Of a stretch of DNA of 64,000 bases, positions 47,590 through 60,534 are shown piece by piece. Made by a program: the position numbers and the translations under genes. The stretch lies in contig NC_135245.1 of NCBI RefSeq assembly GCF_947623445.1, forward strand, positions 1,929,501-1,993,500, in the 5' to 3' direction. Each line of letters starts with the position of its first letter. The first letter of the stretch is position 1. The notes beneath the pieces are model-generated. The model had not been told where the DNA came from and ran no database searches. It saw only the letters and a program-made list of their open reading frames with translations. The stretch comes from Clavelina lepadiformis. Taxonomy: Eukaryota > Chordata > Ascidiacea > Aplousobranchia > Clavelinidae.

Positions 47590-48449
47590 TTAAAGTTTAA
47601 AACAGATGCTCTTGTTTTCAAATTTCATCTTTCTTTCTGACCACATTGTCTTGAATTTGTTTTCAAAAAACCCGCCCAAGTGTTGGCAGGTTTCACTTAT
47701 TCCTGGCACCACCATTTCATCGGGCATTCCAATTTTCTGTCGAAGTATTCCAGTTATAAAAACGTCGTCTGTATTTATGCGCTTTGAAGTCAACGACGCT
47801 TCCCACAATTGTCTGATGACGCGAACGCTGGTTGTATAGAATCCACCGAGGCAAAACTTGGGCCAGTTTGGCTCACTATAATCTTGTACAGAAATAAAAT
47901 TTTTGTCTTGTTTGTCCCGTATAGGATGGGATGATTCTCTTGTTTCGTAAGTGCAAATGATTGGAAATTCTGGCCACTTTTCATCAGAAATTTTTGCAAT
48001 GTTTTGATCAATGGCCTCTTTTACTTTTACGAGATCAATCATCATATCATCATCACCGCTGGAGTAGAAATATTGACGGGGAAGCTTGTCTGAGGTCCAC
48101 TGCATCTCTGATAACGTCTGCAAACCGTCATCTCTGAAGTCGTTAATGCATTGTTTATTAAGTAGAAATCCATGATTTAGAAGTACAGTATACCACGTGG
48201 AATATGTGAATGAAAAATAACACATCTTTCACTCACAGGTATGCGTCTGAAGCGTCGACATGCCCTATGTCTCCGTATCTGCTATATTTCTCGTCCAATA
48301 GAGCTTGAGTAGTTGCCTTTGCTTGACCAATCACAAAAACAGTTTAAAATGTGGCGCCATCGAGATAGCCAATAGAACCCCAGGTTTTACGAATCCATTC
48401 GCAACGTCTCCCGTAGGATGCAGCCGAATTAATGAAAATATTCATGCTG
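47590..48449 (-). pseudogene. GT31 array copy D, 5'-truncated pseudogene
   Basis: Only exon 4 (48133-47590, open) and most of exon 3 (about 48449-48237) remain. Exon 3 has an in-frame TAA at the codon after GAT-F. Exons 1 and 2 are missing because the sequence switches to kelch DNA near 48450-48470. Encoded protein is about 90% identical to copy H, its positional counterpart, against about 99% for the A/E pair. Confidence 0.85.
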
Positions 48450-48470
48450 ATTATGCTATTCTGATCATGC

Positions 48471-50141
48471 TATTCTGATGAAGAGACTGATTTGTTCGAC
48501 TATAGTTACCCTGCTTATGAAGAGAATTTTTACAATCGCTTAAAGAAGGAAAAGGCAACTGATGTTTGGCAGTACCTTAACGAAGACAGAAAAACATCTG
48601 AAACTTTGTGCAATTTTACTATTATTGTTCCGAGTGAGGAATTTAGGGTGCATAAATGTGTGTTGGTGCCACATTCTGAATATTTCAAAACCCTTCTCTC
48701 ATCAGATTTGCATGACAATTGTAAAAATTCAACAAACATTATCGGAATACCTGTTGATATCATGAAGATTATTGTTGATGGGCTTTACTCTGACGACGAC
48801 TTATTAACCTGTGACAATGTTGGTGATGTGCTGGCAGCTGCAGATTTTCTACAAATTCCACTCATCAAGGCACAATGCACTGATTTTATTGTTGCCAACA
48901 GCAATGAAGACACACTCCTGGCAGACTGGATATTGTTGAACAAATACAATGCAATGTCTCAGAGCATTGCGCGAAGAGTCGATTTCAGCATCAATTTGTC
49001 TTCTAGCAATAAGATCAACGAGTTAGAATTTCATGACTTTGAATCATTTTTGGACTTGAAGGCCGATAACAATGGCATGGATCTGCTTAAATGTATTACC
49101 TCCTGGACTGAACACAGGAAAAATGAACGTAAGGAATATTTTCCTAAGTTGTTTGATCGAATTAAGCTGCAGCAACTTAAGACAAAATACTTGAATGAAG
49201 CTGAGAGGAGTAACAAGCTTGTGAAAGAGGACTATCCAGAGATCTTGGCAAAAATCAGTGAAATAAAACGGAGTCGTTTCACTGAAGATTGTAGCAGCAA
49301 TCATATCGCTATCACGCTCGAACGAGATGAGTTTGGACACCAATCAGAATATACAGTCTTTGATGCTACAGAAAAATCATTGTCGCAGACTAAGTCGTCT
49401 GATACTGATTACCATCCCGTCTATTATCCCGGGAAGGAAAACTCTGTTGTGATTGCGCAGGGTGACAAACTGTTTGCAATAGGAGGAACTCGTCCACAAA
49501 TCAGCAGATCTTCGACCGAATTTTGGTGCAATTGCATCCAAACAGCGTCTGTAACTAAATGGATTCGTTTGCGAGACTTAAGCGTTGGTAGGCGAAAATT
49601 TGGGTGCACAATCTTGGAGGGTTGCATTTATGTAGCGGGAGGGCTTGAGCACAACTCACGCTGGTTGTCCAGCGTCGAAGCTTATGACATTGATGACAAA
49701 ATGTGGGTTTGGACACCAAGCATGTTGCAGAAACGAGAAGGTTTAACATTGGTCTCCTTCAATGGATGCCTCTACGCCATGGGTGGTACCCCCAACCAGT
49801 CACGGGTTCTGCGTTGTGTGGAATGCTATGATGGGGAAATCTGGAGAAGAATTGCGCCCATGAAGAAAACTCGAACAGATTTTGCTGCAGTAGTTCTTAA
49901 CAATCACATTTATGCAATTGGTGGGAAAACCAGGGGCGACTCTACCACAGCATCGGTGGAGAAGTATGACCCATCAGCTAAAGTGTGGATCTATGTTGCC
50001 TCCATGCATAAGCCAAGATCTAATCATAGGGCTTGTGTTTCTAACGGAAACATTTATGTAGTTAATTCAAAAGATCACTCTGATGTAGAAGTTTACGACT
50101 CTGTGAAGAATTGTTGGATGCTTCTGCAACTAGACAAGTGA
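48471..50141 (+). pseudogene. BTB-BACK-Kelch copy 2, start region lost
   Basis: The frame is open through the BTB, BACK and kelch regions and is almost identical to the first kelch gene from codon 88 on. The first 32 codons of copy 1, including the ATG and the upstream acceptor, are absent. The open frame begins after a TGA at about 48462 with no ATG; the residue at 48492 is TTG. The first in-frame ATG equals Met128 of copy 1, inside the BTB domain. It could still be expressed from an upstream exon or a non-AUG start, but most simply it is a truncated copy. Substitutions E to Q, K to E and T to R separate it from copy 1 in the conserved part. Confidence 0.8.
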
Positions 50142-50992
50142 TGGTGATTTTTTTCTCACTAACTGGTATTAAATGTCCAGTTTTTAATTTTTGTTTTTTG
50201 ACTCGAGCTCTTAAGTTTGAGTCTGTTAACATTTCCAAAATAATTTTCATTGCATCTTAATTTTATGATATCTCTTCGATAGACATCTTTTATACTGCCA
50301 CTAGTCATTTATTTGGTTTTAGTTACTTCTATGATCTTGAATTTAGATTCACGCAATTCTTTCTTAGTCAACTTGTGATGCAGTTATAAAGTTACGCTTG
50401 TAAATATCTTGTTTGACATGGCATTTTTTCTATGTGGTGCACCTTCTTTTTCCATTTTCGTGATGTAGCATTTGTCAAAGAACGCACTGTAAACACAGTC
50501 CCTTTCAAAAGTTGTTCTAATATTATTGAATACAAACTGGTGAATTTTTAGTCTGCTAAGCAATGTAATCACTTCATACACAGCTGCTATCAGTTCCCTA
50601 ATAAAATGTTTGAAGAAGTACTAGCAGAAGTGTTCATAGATCATACTAACAAAATCATGCTACGTAATCCTGAGCACAGAGAAACGGTCATTCCATGCAA
50701 GTATCAGCTCGACGCAGCTTATCAAACCGATAGTTAAAGAAGCAAACCACCGTAACTTGAAACAACAATAAAAGAATTCCCGAAAACTAGTGTTTACAAT
50801 TAGGCTGTGGTTTTTCATTTGTGATCTCTTGTACAACGAATTGGAGATAACATTCGTGACGTGGTATGACTTATCATTTTTAGCCTAAAGCCCTAAACCG
50901 TACATATAAAATATAAGAATAAGTGAAGCCATATAACAACAGAGCTAAAAAAAATCAGTTTGTTACAATACGGATTATTAGACCATGTAATC

Positions 50993-52485
50993 TTAAAGTT
51001 TAAAACAGATGCTCTTGTTTTCAAATTTCTTCTTTCTTTCTGACCACATTGTCTTGAATCTGTTTTCAATAAACCCGCCCAAGTGTTGGCAGGTTTCACT
51101 TATTCCTGGCACCACCATTTCATCGGGCATTCCAATTTTCTGTCGAAGTATTCCAGTTATAAAAACGTCGTCTGTATTTATGCGCTTTGAAGTCAACGAC
51201 GCTTCCCACAGTTGTGTGATGACGCGAACGCTGGTTGTGTAGAATCCACCGAGGCAAAACTTGGGCCAAAATGGCCAACGGTAATCTTTTTCTGAGATAT
51301 AATTTTTTGATAGCTTCCATCGAATAGGCTTGCTTTCAACCAAGGATGTTTCGAAAGTGCAAATGATTGGAAATTCTGGCCACTTTTCCTCAGAAGTTTT
51401 TGCAATGTTTTGATCAACGGCCTCCTTTACTTTAACGAGATCAATCATCATATCATCATCACCACTGGAGTAGAAATATTGACGGGGAAGCTTATCTAAG
51501 GTCCACTGCATCCCCGATAACGTCTTCAAACCGACATCTCTGAAATCATTAAAGCATTGTTTATCAAATAGAAATCCATGATTTAGAAGAAGCCAGGTGG
51601 AATATGTGAATAAAAAATAACACATCTTTCTCTCACTGGTATGCGTCCGAAGCCTCGACTTGCAATATATCTCCGTATCTGTTATATTCCTCGTCCAATA
51701 AAGCTTGAGTAGTTGCCTTTGCTTGACCAATCACAAAAACAATTTGGAAAGTGGCGCCATCCAGATAGCCAATAGAACCCCAGGTGTTACGAATCCATTC
51801 GCGACGTATCCCGTAAGATGCAGCCGACTTGATGAAAATAATCATGCTCCAAGATATTTTTTTTCCTGCGAGAATATACCAAGGTCAGTTTCAACGTCGT
51901 TTGATGCAAATAAGTGTAATTCAGAATGTTGTAACTTGTTTAATTGCAGTATACCTGTTTTTGTAAGTTTTAGTCATGAATATTAACGTACCAGGAAAAC
52001 AGCTGCTTTTGTCGTTCTTAAAATAAAACATTGGTTCTTTTAAGATCTTGATCGACTTTGCGGAACTAGAAATTGTGCTATAAAGCGATTTATCGGAAGT
52101 GTCGGTTTTGTTCGAGGATGTGACGTTTCTTGATTGCAACGTCATTTCCTTCTGCGTCGCTGCGGTTTTAATGGCTTCTGGACTATTTGACCTTTTACAA
52201 CTTTGGCTGAAAATCAAAAGCCATGGCTTATTGTTAAACGCAGCATGTGTAAGAAATATTTTTTACTTTTGCACAAGATATTGAGTTAAGAGAAATCGAT
52301 TTATTCGATTGAAACTTAGGTTTCTGTGTTTTGTTCTGAAAGTCGAAAATGTTTCCGATATATACTTACTGTTGATGCTTTACATAGCTGGCTTGCATGG
52401 TAAGCAGTAAAAGATTCCAAGTCACAAACCCCAATACAACAGCAAAATATTTGAAAATTTTGTTGCGACCGTCAAGAAATAGCAT
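50993..52485 (-). CDS. GT31 beta-1,3-galactosyltransferase-like, array copy E (intact)
   Basis: Block-duplicated twin of copy A. Exons: 52485-52370, 52206-51992, 51865-51637, 51539-50993; 368 aa. All GT31 motifs are present (REWIRNTWGS, RYGDILQVEASDAYQ, SSGDDDMMIDL, NTDDVFITGI). It differs from A at few residues: FCLGGFY in place of FCKGGFY, and the end of exon 1 reads HQ where A has HL. The Leu form is shared with copies C, D and H, so the Lys of A is derived. It has the same inferred 5' exon and TATATA (52932-52937). Acceptor sugar unknown; Golgi lumen expected. Confidence 0.87.
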
Positions 52486-53124
52486 TTCTTTTCAAATTAA
52501 AAGCTGAAGATATAGGAGTAAGATATATGGATAAAGCAAAAATAAAATTATTCATGATATATTTTAAATCAGAGTTGTAACTCTTTTCAGAGCTTTTCGG
52601 TTCGGGTTCAGGCTTAAGTGTGAAACAAAACTGATTCCAGATTTGGGCCCAAAATCATATTCACGCTCTGCCACATTTTCGTCGTAAATTCACTTACACG
52701 AATGTGTATGCACTCAGCAGAGCGCTTTAAACCTCTCGCAAAGCGCAACAAGACATGATGATAGTCAAAGAATGGCATGAAAAAATGACCGAAGCAAAAG
52801 GGCCAAATGCCCATCACTAAGTTGAATCTTTAAGAGCTTCTTCACATAACCTATCATTGAAATTGTTAAACACTCGTCTGATGATACGGACACAGCAAGG
52901 CGATCTTAACCTTTGAAAGCGCTTTCCAGCGTATATAAGTCCCAAAATACACATTTTCATCATCATCAGCTTAGACTAAGTTTGGTTGTTTCGGCTTAAT
53001 GAGGGTGAGATCTGAATTTTTTTTTTTCACTTATATTGCAATGGTTTTACATCTTTTCCTTTTATGCGGAGGAATTCAGAGATTAGTCTTAGTTTTTTTT
53101 GCACCCATACCCATACGCTATAGG

Positions 53125-53414
53125 CAGGGTTGCCATCGGTCTGGACTCAAAAATAAGGACGAACAAGAAAAAAAGAAGAATGCCACCTTAAATAGGCACA
53201 ACTGGAAAAGGCAAGCAATGTTCCAAAAAGGAAAAAACGAGATACTATTTACATGTTCTCCATCTTTGTATCTCTTTGTTACAAAATGGAAATGGTATAC
53301 TAAAGGTATCAAAATGCCAAAAATACTAATCTTTGCCCTAAAAATAAGACGAAAATAATAACGCAAGTGTAATTAGGGACAAATCTTAGAAATAAGGACG
53401 GTAGGGCAATCCTG
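53125..53414. mobile_element. hAT-type MITE in unit E
   Basis: Block-duplicated copy of the 38077 element, with the same decayed flanks. Confidence 0.8.
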
Positions 53415-54790
53415 GCTAAAGTGCTATGCAGTAATATGGCGTTTGTAGCGCCACCGTACGGTGACTTTATCCAAACTTTGAGCTTCAAGCTTTAAATTCT
53501 TCGTATTTAGACATTGTGTTAAATACTGTGCGCTTGGTATGCGAGTTTTGCTTGTTTATGTCTGCTTGGAAAGCAGCCTCGTCATTTGTTCGGAGTTGGG
53601 ACCCTCAAGCGCCACAGCACTTCATTTCATTTTCACTTAACTAACACTGCGTGCCAGCTGTGTAGGTCTTCTGTGGTTGGAGCCTGAGTCATATTTTTCT
53701 TTTCAACTGCAACAAAGCAGGTGAGGGATTATCAAAAATTACTCCCCAAACCTGGATGCTTGTTCGTAAAAGTTTCAGCTAACTTTACAGACAAGCAGCT
53801 TACTGACTCCTGTTTTTCATAACGTCAAGACAAATCCTTCTGTATCGAGTTTCCCCGCTTTAAACGGACAATTATAAAGTTGTAAACTGCCTCCTCGACA
53901 TTAGCTCACCTTACAAGTCAAGTTATAAATAAAAACAATTTAATCGGACGTCTTGAATTAGTTAAAACAGACGGATTGCAACCTCTTCACAACCCAGTCT
54001 ACAGCATGAGACGATCCTAATCACAACCTTGAAAATCACAAACGGTTACTTTAAGCGAGCATTGTGAAATGGTTCGCTTGATTAGTGATTCAATTTATAG
54101 AAGCAATAAACGATTCTTTCTTTTAGTACAGGGATGGCTCGAAATACAGGATGACAACGAATAAATTACGAAAATGAATAAACAATGGACGGAAAAATGG
54201 ATGAAGGGTTAACAACGGATAACAAAGGATGAAACAACACACTGAAATACGCGACTAAATCACAAACGCTATATACGCGATAGATTACACACAATTCGGC
54301 TTTCAATGTTATGTCTTCATGTTTAAAACTTAAAACTAACAATTCTTATCAGGCAATAAATGTTTAAATGGTGAATGTAGCTATTAATAAAGTATGTACA
54401 TAAAAGTATTAAAATCAGACATTTTGTAAAATACTTAGTTGACAAAGTCATTTAGTGAAGCAAACCTGGTGATCAAATTTCGGTATGACTGTAACCTACC
54501 ATGCAGAAGTCGAGTGAGGAGTTGGTCAACTTTGATTAATTTAATTCTTGCAAAAAAATTGTAGCACACACAACGCAATTGCAAGTGGCTATGGCTATAA
54601 CTATGTTTTTTCATTTGTGATCTCATGTACAACGAATTGGAGATAAAATCCGTGACGTGGTATGACTTATCCATTTTAGCCTAAAGCCCCAAACCGTACA
54701 CATAAAACATAAGAATAAGTGAAGCCATATAACAACAGAGTTCAAAAGAAATTCTCTCTGTTACCACACGGACTAGTAAACCATGTAATT

Positions 54791-56371
54791 TTAAAGTTTA
54801 AAAAAAATCCTCTTGTTTTCAAATTTCCTCTTTCTTTCTGACCACATGCTCTTGAATTTATTTATGTCTAATCCGCCCAAGTGTTGGCAGGTTTCATTTA
54901 TTCCTGGCACCACCATTTCATCGGGCATTCCAATTTTTCTGTCGAAGTATTCCAGTTATGAAAACGTCGTCTGTATTTATGCGCTTTGAAGTCAACGACG
55001 CTTCCCACAATTGTGTGATGACGCGAACGCTGGTTGTGTAGAATCCATCGAGGCAATACTTGGGCCAAAATGGCCAACGGTAATCTTTTTCTGAGATATA
55101 ATTTTTTGATAGCTTTCATCGAATAGGCTTGCTTATAACCCAGCTTGTTTCGTATGTGCAAATGATTGGAAATTCTGGCCACTTTTTCTCAGAAACTTTT
55201 GCAATGTTTTGATCAACGGCCTCTTTTAATTTTACGAGATCAATCATCATCATATTTGAGAATCATAAAAATATTTGAGGGAAAGCTTGTCTGAGGTCCA
55301 CTGCATCCCCGATAACGTCTTGAAACCGACATCTCTGTAATCGTGAAAATGGATTTTGACAAATACGTCTAATGGAGGAGATGAATTTAAAAGGAACACT
55401 GAACTGAAAAAACTGGTTTCCCTTTTCCCCAAAACCCATTTTTTAGTATGAGTTCAGTCACGATTAACAACTTATGGGTGTAGGTGACTAGTACACCATT
55501 TATCTAAGCACATATTTCACTCACTGGTATGCGTCCGAAGCGTCGACTTGTAATATGTCTCCATATATGTTATGTTCCTCGTCCAATAAAGCTTGAGTAC
55601 TTTCCTGTGCTTGACCAATCACAAAAACAGTTTGGAAAGTGGCGCCATCGAGATAGCCAATAGAACCCCAGGCTTTACGAATCCATTCGCGTCGTCTCTC
55701 GTAGGATGCAGCCGACTTGATGAAAATAATCATGCTCCAAGATATGTTTCTTTCTGCGAAAATTTACTAAGGTCAGTTTCAACGTCGTTTGACTAAAATA
55801 AGTGTAATTCAGAATGTTGAAACTGCTTTTTAATTGCAGTATACTTGTCTTTGAAAGATTTATTCATATTAACGTACCAAGTAAACAGCTGCTTTTGTCG
55901 TTATTGGAATAAAAATTTGGTTCTGTTAAAAAATTGGTCGATTTTGCAAAACTAGAAATTGTGCTATAAAGCGATTTATCGGAAGCGTAGGTTTAGTTCG
56001 AGGCTGTGACGTTTCTTGATTGCAACGTCATTTCCTTCTGTGTCGCTGCGGTGTTAATGGCTTCGGGATTATTTGACCTTTTACAACTTTGGCTGCAAAT
56101 CAAAAGCCATGGCTTATTGTTAAACGACGCATGTGTAAGAAATAATTTACACTTTTACACAAGATATTGAGTTAAGAGAAGTCGATTCATTCGATTGAAA
56201 CTTAGGTTAATGTCTTTTGTTTTGAAAGTCAAAAATGCTTCCGATATATACTTACTGTTGCAGCTTTACATAGCTGGCTTGCATGGTAAACAGTAACAGA
56301 GCCCAAGGCACAAGCCCCAACAGAACTGCAAAATACTTAAAATGTTGGTTGTGACCGTCAAGAAATAGCAT
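54791..56371 (-). pseudogene. GT31 array copy F, pseudogene
   Basis: Twin of copy B. Exons by homology: 56371-56256, 56092-55878, 55753-55525, 55334-54791. Exon 3 is open here, with EEHNIYGDILQVDASDAYQ. Exon 4 shares the frame-breaking change before the DDD motif and also has one extra T near 54935. It keeps the central part of exon 4 that copy B lost. Confidence 0.83.
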
Positions 56372-57014
56372 TTCTATTCAAATTACAAGCTGAAGATATA
56401 GGAGTAAGATATATGAATAAAGTAAAAATAAAATTATTCATGATTTATTAGGAATCAGAGTTGTAACTCTTTTCAGAGCTTTTCGGTTCGAGTTCGGGTT
56501 GGGGCTTAAGTTTGAAACAAAACTGGTTCCAGATTTAGGCAAAAATTCATATTCACACGCTGCCACATTTTCGTCATAAATTCACTTACACGAATGTGTA
56601 TGCACTCAGCAGAGCGCTTTAAACCTCTCGCATAGCGCATCAAGAAATGATGATAGTCAAAGAATGGCATCAAAATATAACCGAAAGAAAAGGGGCAAAC
56701 GCCCATCACCAAATTGAATCTTTAAGAGCTTCTTCAAATAACCTATCATTGAAATTGTTAAACATTCGTCTGCTGATACGGAAACAGCAAGTTGACCTTA
56801 ACCGGTGAAAGCGCTCTCCAGCGTATATAAGTCCTAAAATATACATTTTTATCATCATTAGCCTAGACTAAATTTGATTGTTTCGGCTTCATGAGGGTGA
56901 GATCTGAAATATTTTATTCACTTATATTGCAATGGCTTTACATCTTTTCCTTTTATGCAGAGGAATTCAGAGTTTAGTCTTAGTTTCTTTACACCCACAC
57001 CCATAAGCTATAGT

Positions 57015-57355
57015 CAGGGTTGCCATCGGTCCGGACTCAAAAATAAGGTCGAACAGGAACCAAAAAAAAAATACTACCTTAAACAGTGCACAACAGAAGA
57101 AGGCAATCAATGTTCCAAAAATGAAAAAACCAGATACTGTTTGCATTTTCTTAATTTTTGTATCTCTTTGGTACAATATGTTATACTGAAGGTGTCAAAA
57201 TGCCAAAATACGAACCTCCGCCTTAAAAATAAGACGAAAATAAGAACGTAAGTGAAAATAAGGACAAATCTTAGAAGAAAAAACAAAATTTTTTCTAATA
57301 CACGGACCTTCAAAAAAAGGAAAATATTAGAAATAAGGACGGTATGGCAACCCTG
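57015..57355. mobile_element. hAT-type MITE in unit F, TSD GCTATAGT
   Basis: Block-duplicated copy of the 41728 element, still flanked by GCTATAGT on both sides. Confidence 0.88.
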
Positions 57356-58103
57356 GCTATAGTGCTATGCAGTACTATGGCGGTTGTAGCGCCACCGCAC
57401 GGCGAATTTGTCCAACCTTTGGGCTATGTACCCTGAATCATGTTTTTATTTTCAACTGTAACAAAGCAGATGAAAACTTATCAAAAATTACTCCCCAAAC
57501 CTGGATGCTTGTTCGTAAAAGTTTCAGCTAACTTTACAGACAAGCGGCTTTCTGACTCCTGTTTTTCATAAAGTCATGCCAACGTCTTCAGTTTCGCGTT
57601 TCTCCGCTTTAAACGGACAATCATGAAGTTGTAAACTGCCTCCTCGACATTAGCTCACCTTACAAGTCAAGTTGTAAATAAAATCAATTTAATCGGACAA
57701 TTTGAATAAATTAAAACGCTTCAGGCATACAGTGTAGGCCGATCCAAGCCACAACGTTAAAATAACCAACGGTTAGTTCAAGAGCGCAGTGTGAAATGAC
57801 TCGCTTGATTAATGATTAAATTTATAGAAGCAAGAAACGATTCTTGCTTTGAGTACAGGGATGGCTCGAAATACAGGATGACAACGAATAAATTATGAAA
57901 ATGAATAAACAATGGACGGAAAAATGGATGAAGGGTTAATAACGGATAACAAAGGATGAAACAACACACTGAAATACGCAACTAAATCACAAACGCTATA
58001 TACGCGATAGATTACACACAACTCGGCATAGTGTAGTGTTGTCATGTTTAAAAGTTTGAAACTAACAATTCATATCATGCATTAAATGTCTAAATGGTGA
58101 ATG

Positions 58104-58617
58104 TGTCACGAGATTTATTTTAGGCACCCGTTTTATAGCAATCACAATGTACACTGTTTTTCTGAACCCCTTTTTATTGATTGATTTAGTCGGACGTGTC
58201 CTTTTTGTTGTGTCATTTTTATGTTTGTCTGGTTATGTAACCTATATTTGTTTTATTTCAGTGTTGTTCACATTAGTCATTTTTATGCATGCTCACGTTC
58301 TGCCATATTTTACATGTTTAAGTGTACACGTGTTTTTATTCGATCACTGGTGACGTCTCTTCTCGCTACCCCGATGGCTTAATTAGTATTTAGCGTCCCA
58401 CGTTGATTCTCTCTCATTACGTGGAATTTGTTTTGGTGTGGTATTGCGTGCGGCTGGGAAGTGCCGTGCGAGGGTAGTTTCAGTAACGTTTGGGTGATAT
58501 AGCAGAAAGACGGATGTTTTTACATAAGAGATATGCCATTAAATGTGAATAAAGAAGACAGAGCTAATTGACTAGCTGCAAAGCGGGAAGGTTCCTGGTA
58601 AAGAAAGTTTGGTTACA
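58104..58617. mobile_element. Solo LTR (LTR retrotransposon fossil) in unit F
   Basis: Same 514-bp solo LTR and same AATG flanks as at 42813, carried along by the block duplication rather than a new insertion. Confidence 0.75.
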
Positions 58618-59055
58618 AATGTACCAATTAATAAAGTAGGCCTATATACATAAAAGTATTAAAATCAGTCGTTTTGATTCATATATAGTTGACAAAGTCA
58701 TTTAACGAGGTATGTTGCATTTAAAGTGATCAAATTTCGGTATGACTGTAACTTGCCATGCAGAAGTCGAGATAGAAGTTGGTCAACTTCAATTAACTTA
58801 ATTCTTTCAAATAAATTGTAGCACACACAACGCAAGTGCAAGTGGGTATGGCTATGGCTATGTTTTTTCCTTTGTGATCTCTTGTACAACGAATTTAGTA
58901 TTTGGAGGTAACCTCCGTGACGTGGTATTACTTATATTTTTTATCCTAAAGGCCTAAACCGTACACATAAAATATAAGAATAAGTGGAGCCATATAACAA
59001 CAGAGCTCAAAAGAAATTCTCTCTGTTATAACACGGACTCGTAAACCATGTAATC

Positions 59056-60534
59056 TTAAGGTTTAAAACAGATGCTCTTGTTTTCAAATTTCCTCTTTCT
59101 TTCTGACCACATTGTCTTGAATCTGTTTTCAATAAACCCGCCCAAGTGTTGGCAGGTTTCACTTATTCCTGGCACCACCATTTCATCGGGCATTCCAATT
59201 TTCTGTCGAAGTATTCCAGTTATGAAAACGTCGTCTGTATTTATGCGCTTTGAAGTCAACGACGCTTCCCACAATTGTCTGATGACGCGAACGCTGGTTG
59301 TGTAGAATCCACCGAGGCAAAACTTGGGCCAGTTTGACTCACTATAATCTTGTACAGAAATAAAATTTTGTGTCGTTTATCCCGTATAGGATGGGATGAC
59401 TCTCTTGTTTCGTAAGTGCAAATGATTGGAAATTCTGGCCACTTTTCCTCAGAAGTTTTTGCAATGTTCTTATCAACGGCCTCCTTTAGTTTTACGAGAT
59501 CAATCATCATATCATCGTCACCGCTGGAGTAGAAATATTGACGGGGAAGCTTGTCTGAGGTCCACCGCATCCCCGATAACGTTTTCAAACCAACATTTCT
59601 GAAATCGTTAAAGCATTGTTTATCAAATAGAAATCCATGATTTAGAAGATGCCAGGTAGAATAATTGTAAGTGAAAAATAACACATCTTTCACTCACAGG
59701 TACGCGTCCGAAACGTCGACTTGCAATATATCTCCGTATCTGTCATATTCCTCGTCGAGTACTTTCCTGTGCTTGACCAATCACAAAAACAATTTGGAAA
59801 GTGGCGCCATCGAGATAGCCAATAGAACCCCAGGTTTTACGAATCCATTCGCGACGTATCCCGTAAGATGCAGCCGACTTGATGAAAATAATCATGCTCC
59901 AGGATATGTTTTTTCCTGCGAAAATATACCAAGGTCAGTTTCAACGTCGTTTGATTTAAATAAGTGTAATTCAGAATGTTGAAACTGCTTTTTAATTGCA
60001 GTATACTTGTCTTTAAAAGATTTATTCATATTAACGTACCAAGTAAACAGCTGCTTTTGTCGTTATTGGAATAAAAATTTGGTTCTTTTAAAAACTTGTT
60101 CGACTTTGCGGAACTTGAAATTGTGCTATAAAGCGATTTATTGGAAGCGTAGGTTTTGTTCGAGGTTGTGACGTTTCTTGATTGCAACGTCATTTCCTTC
60201 TGCGTCGCTGTGTTGTTAACGGCTTCGAGATTATTTGACCTTTTACAACTTTGGCTGCAAATCAAAAACCATGGCTTATTGTTAAACGCAGCATGTGTAA
60301 GAAATATTTTTTACTTTTACACAAGATATTGAGTTAAGATAAGTCGATTCATTCGATTGAAACTTAGGTTACTGTCTTTTGTTTTCAAAGTTGAAAATGT
60401 TTCTGACATATACTTACTGTTGAAGCTTTACATAGCTGGCTTGCATGGTAAGCAGTAACAGAACCCAAATGACAAGCCCAAACAGAACAGCAAAATACTT
60501 AAAAATTTTGTTGTGACCGTCAAGAAATAGCATT
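59056..60534 (-). pseudogene. GT31 array copy G, pseudogene
   Basis: Twin of copy C, with the same 11-bp loss in exon 3. It has a further single-base loss in exon 4 near 59367 (a run of four T where C has five), so its last exon is also frameshifted. Splice sites and the exon 1 anchor are kept. Confidence 0.85.

Noticed and set aside
48492-48494. Met start of kelch copy 2
   Set aside because: The codon is TTG, not ATG; eukaryotic initiation there is not supported.
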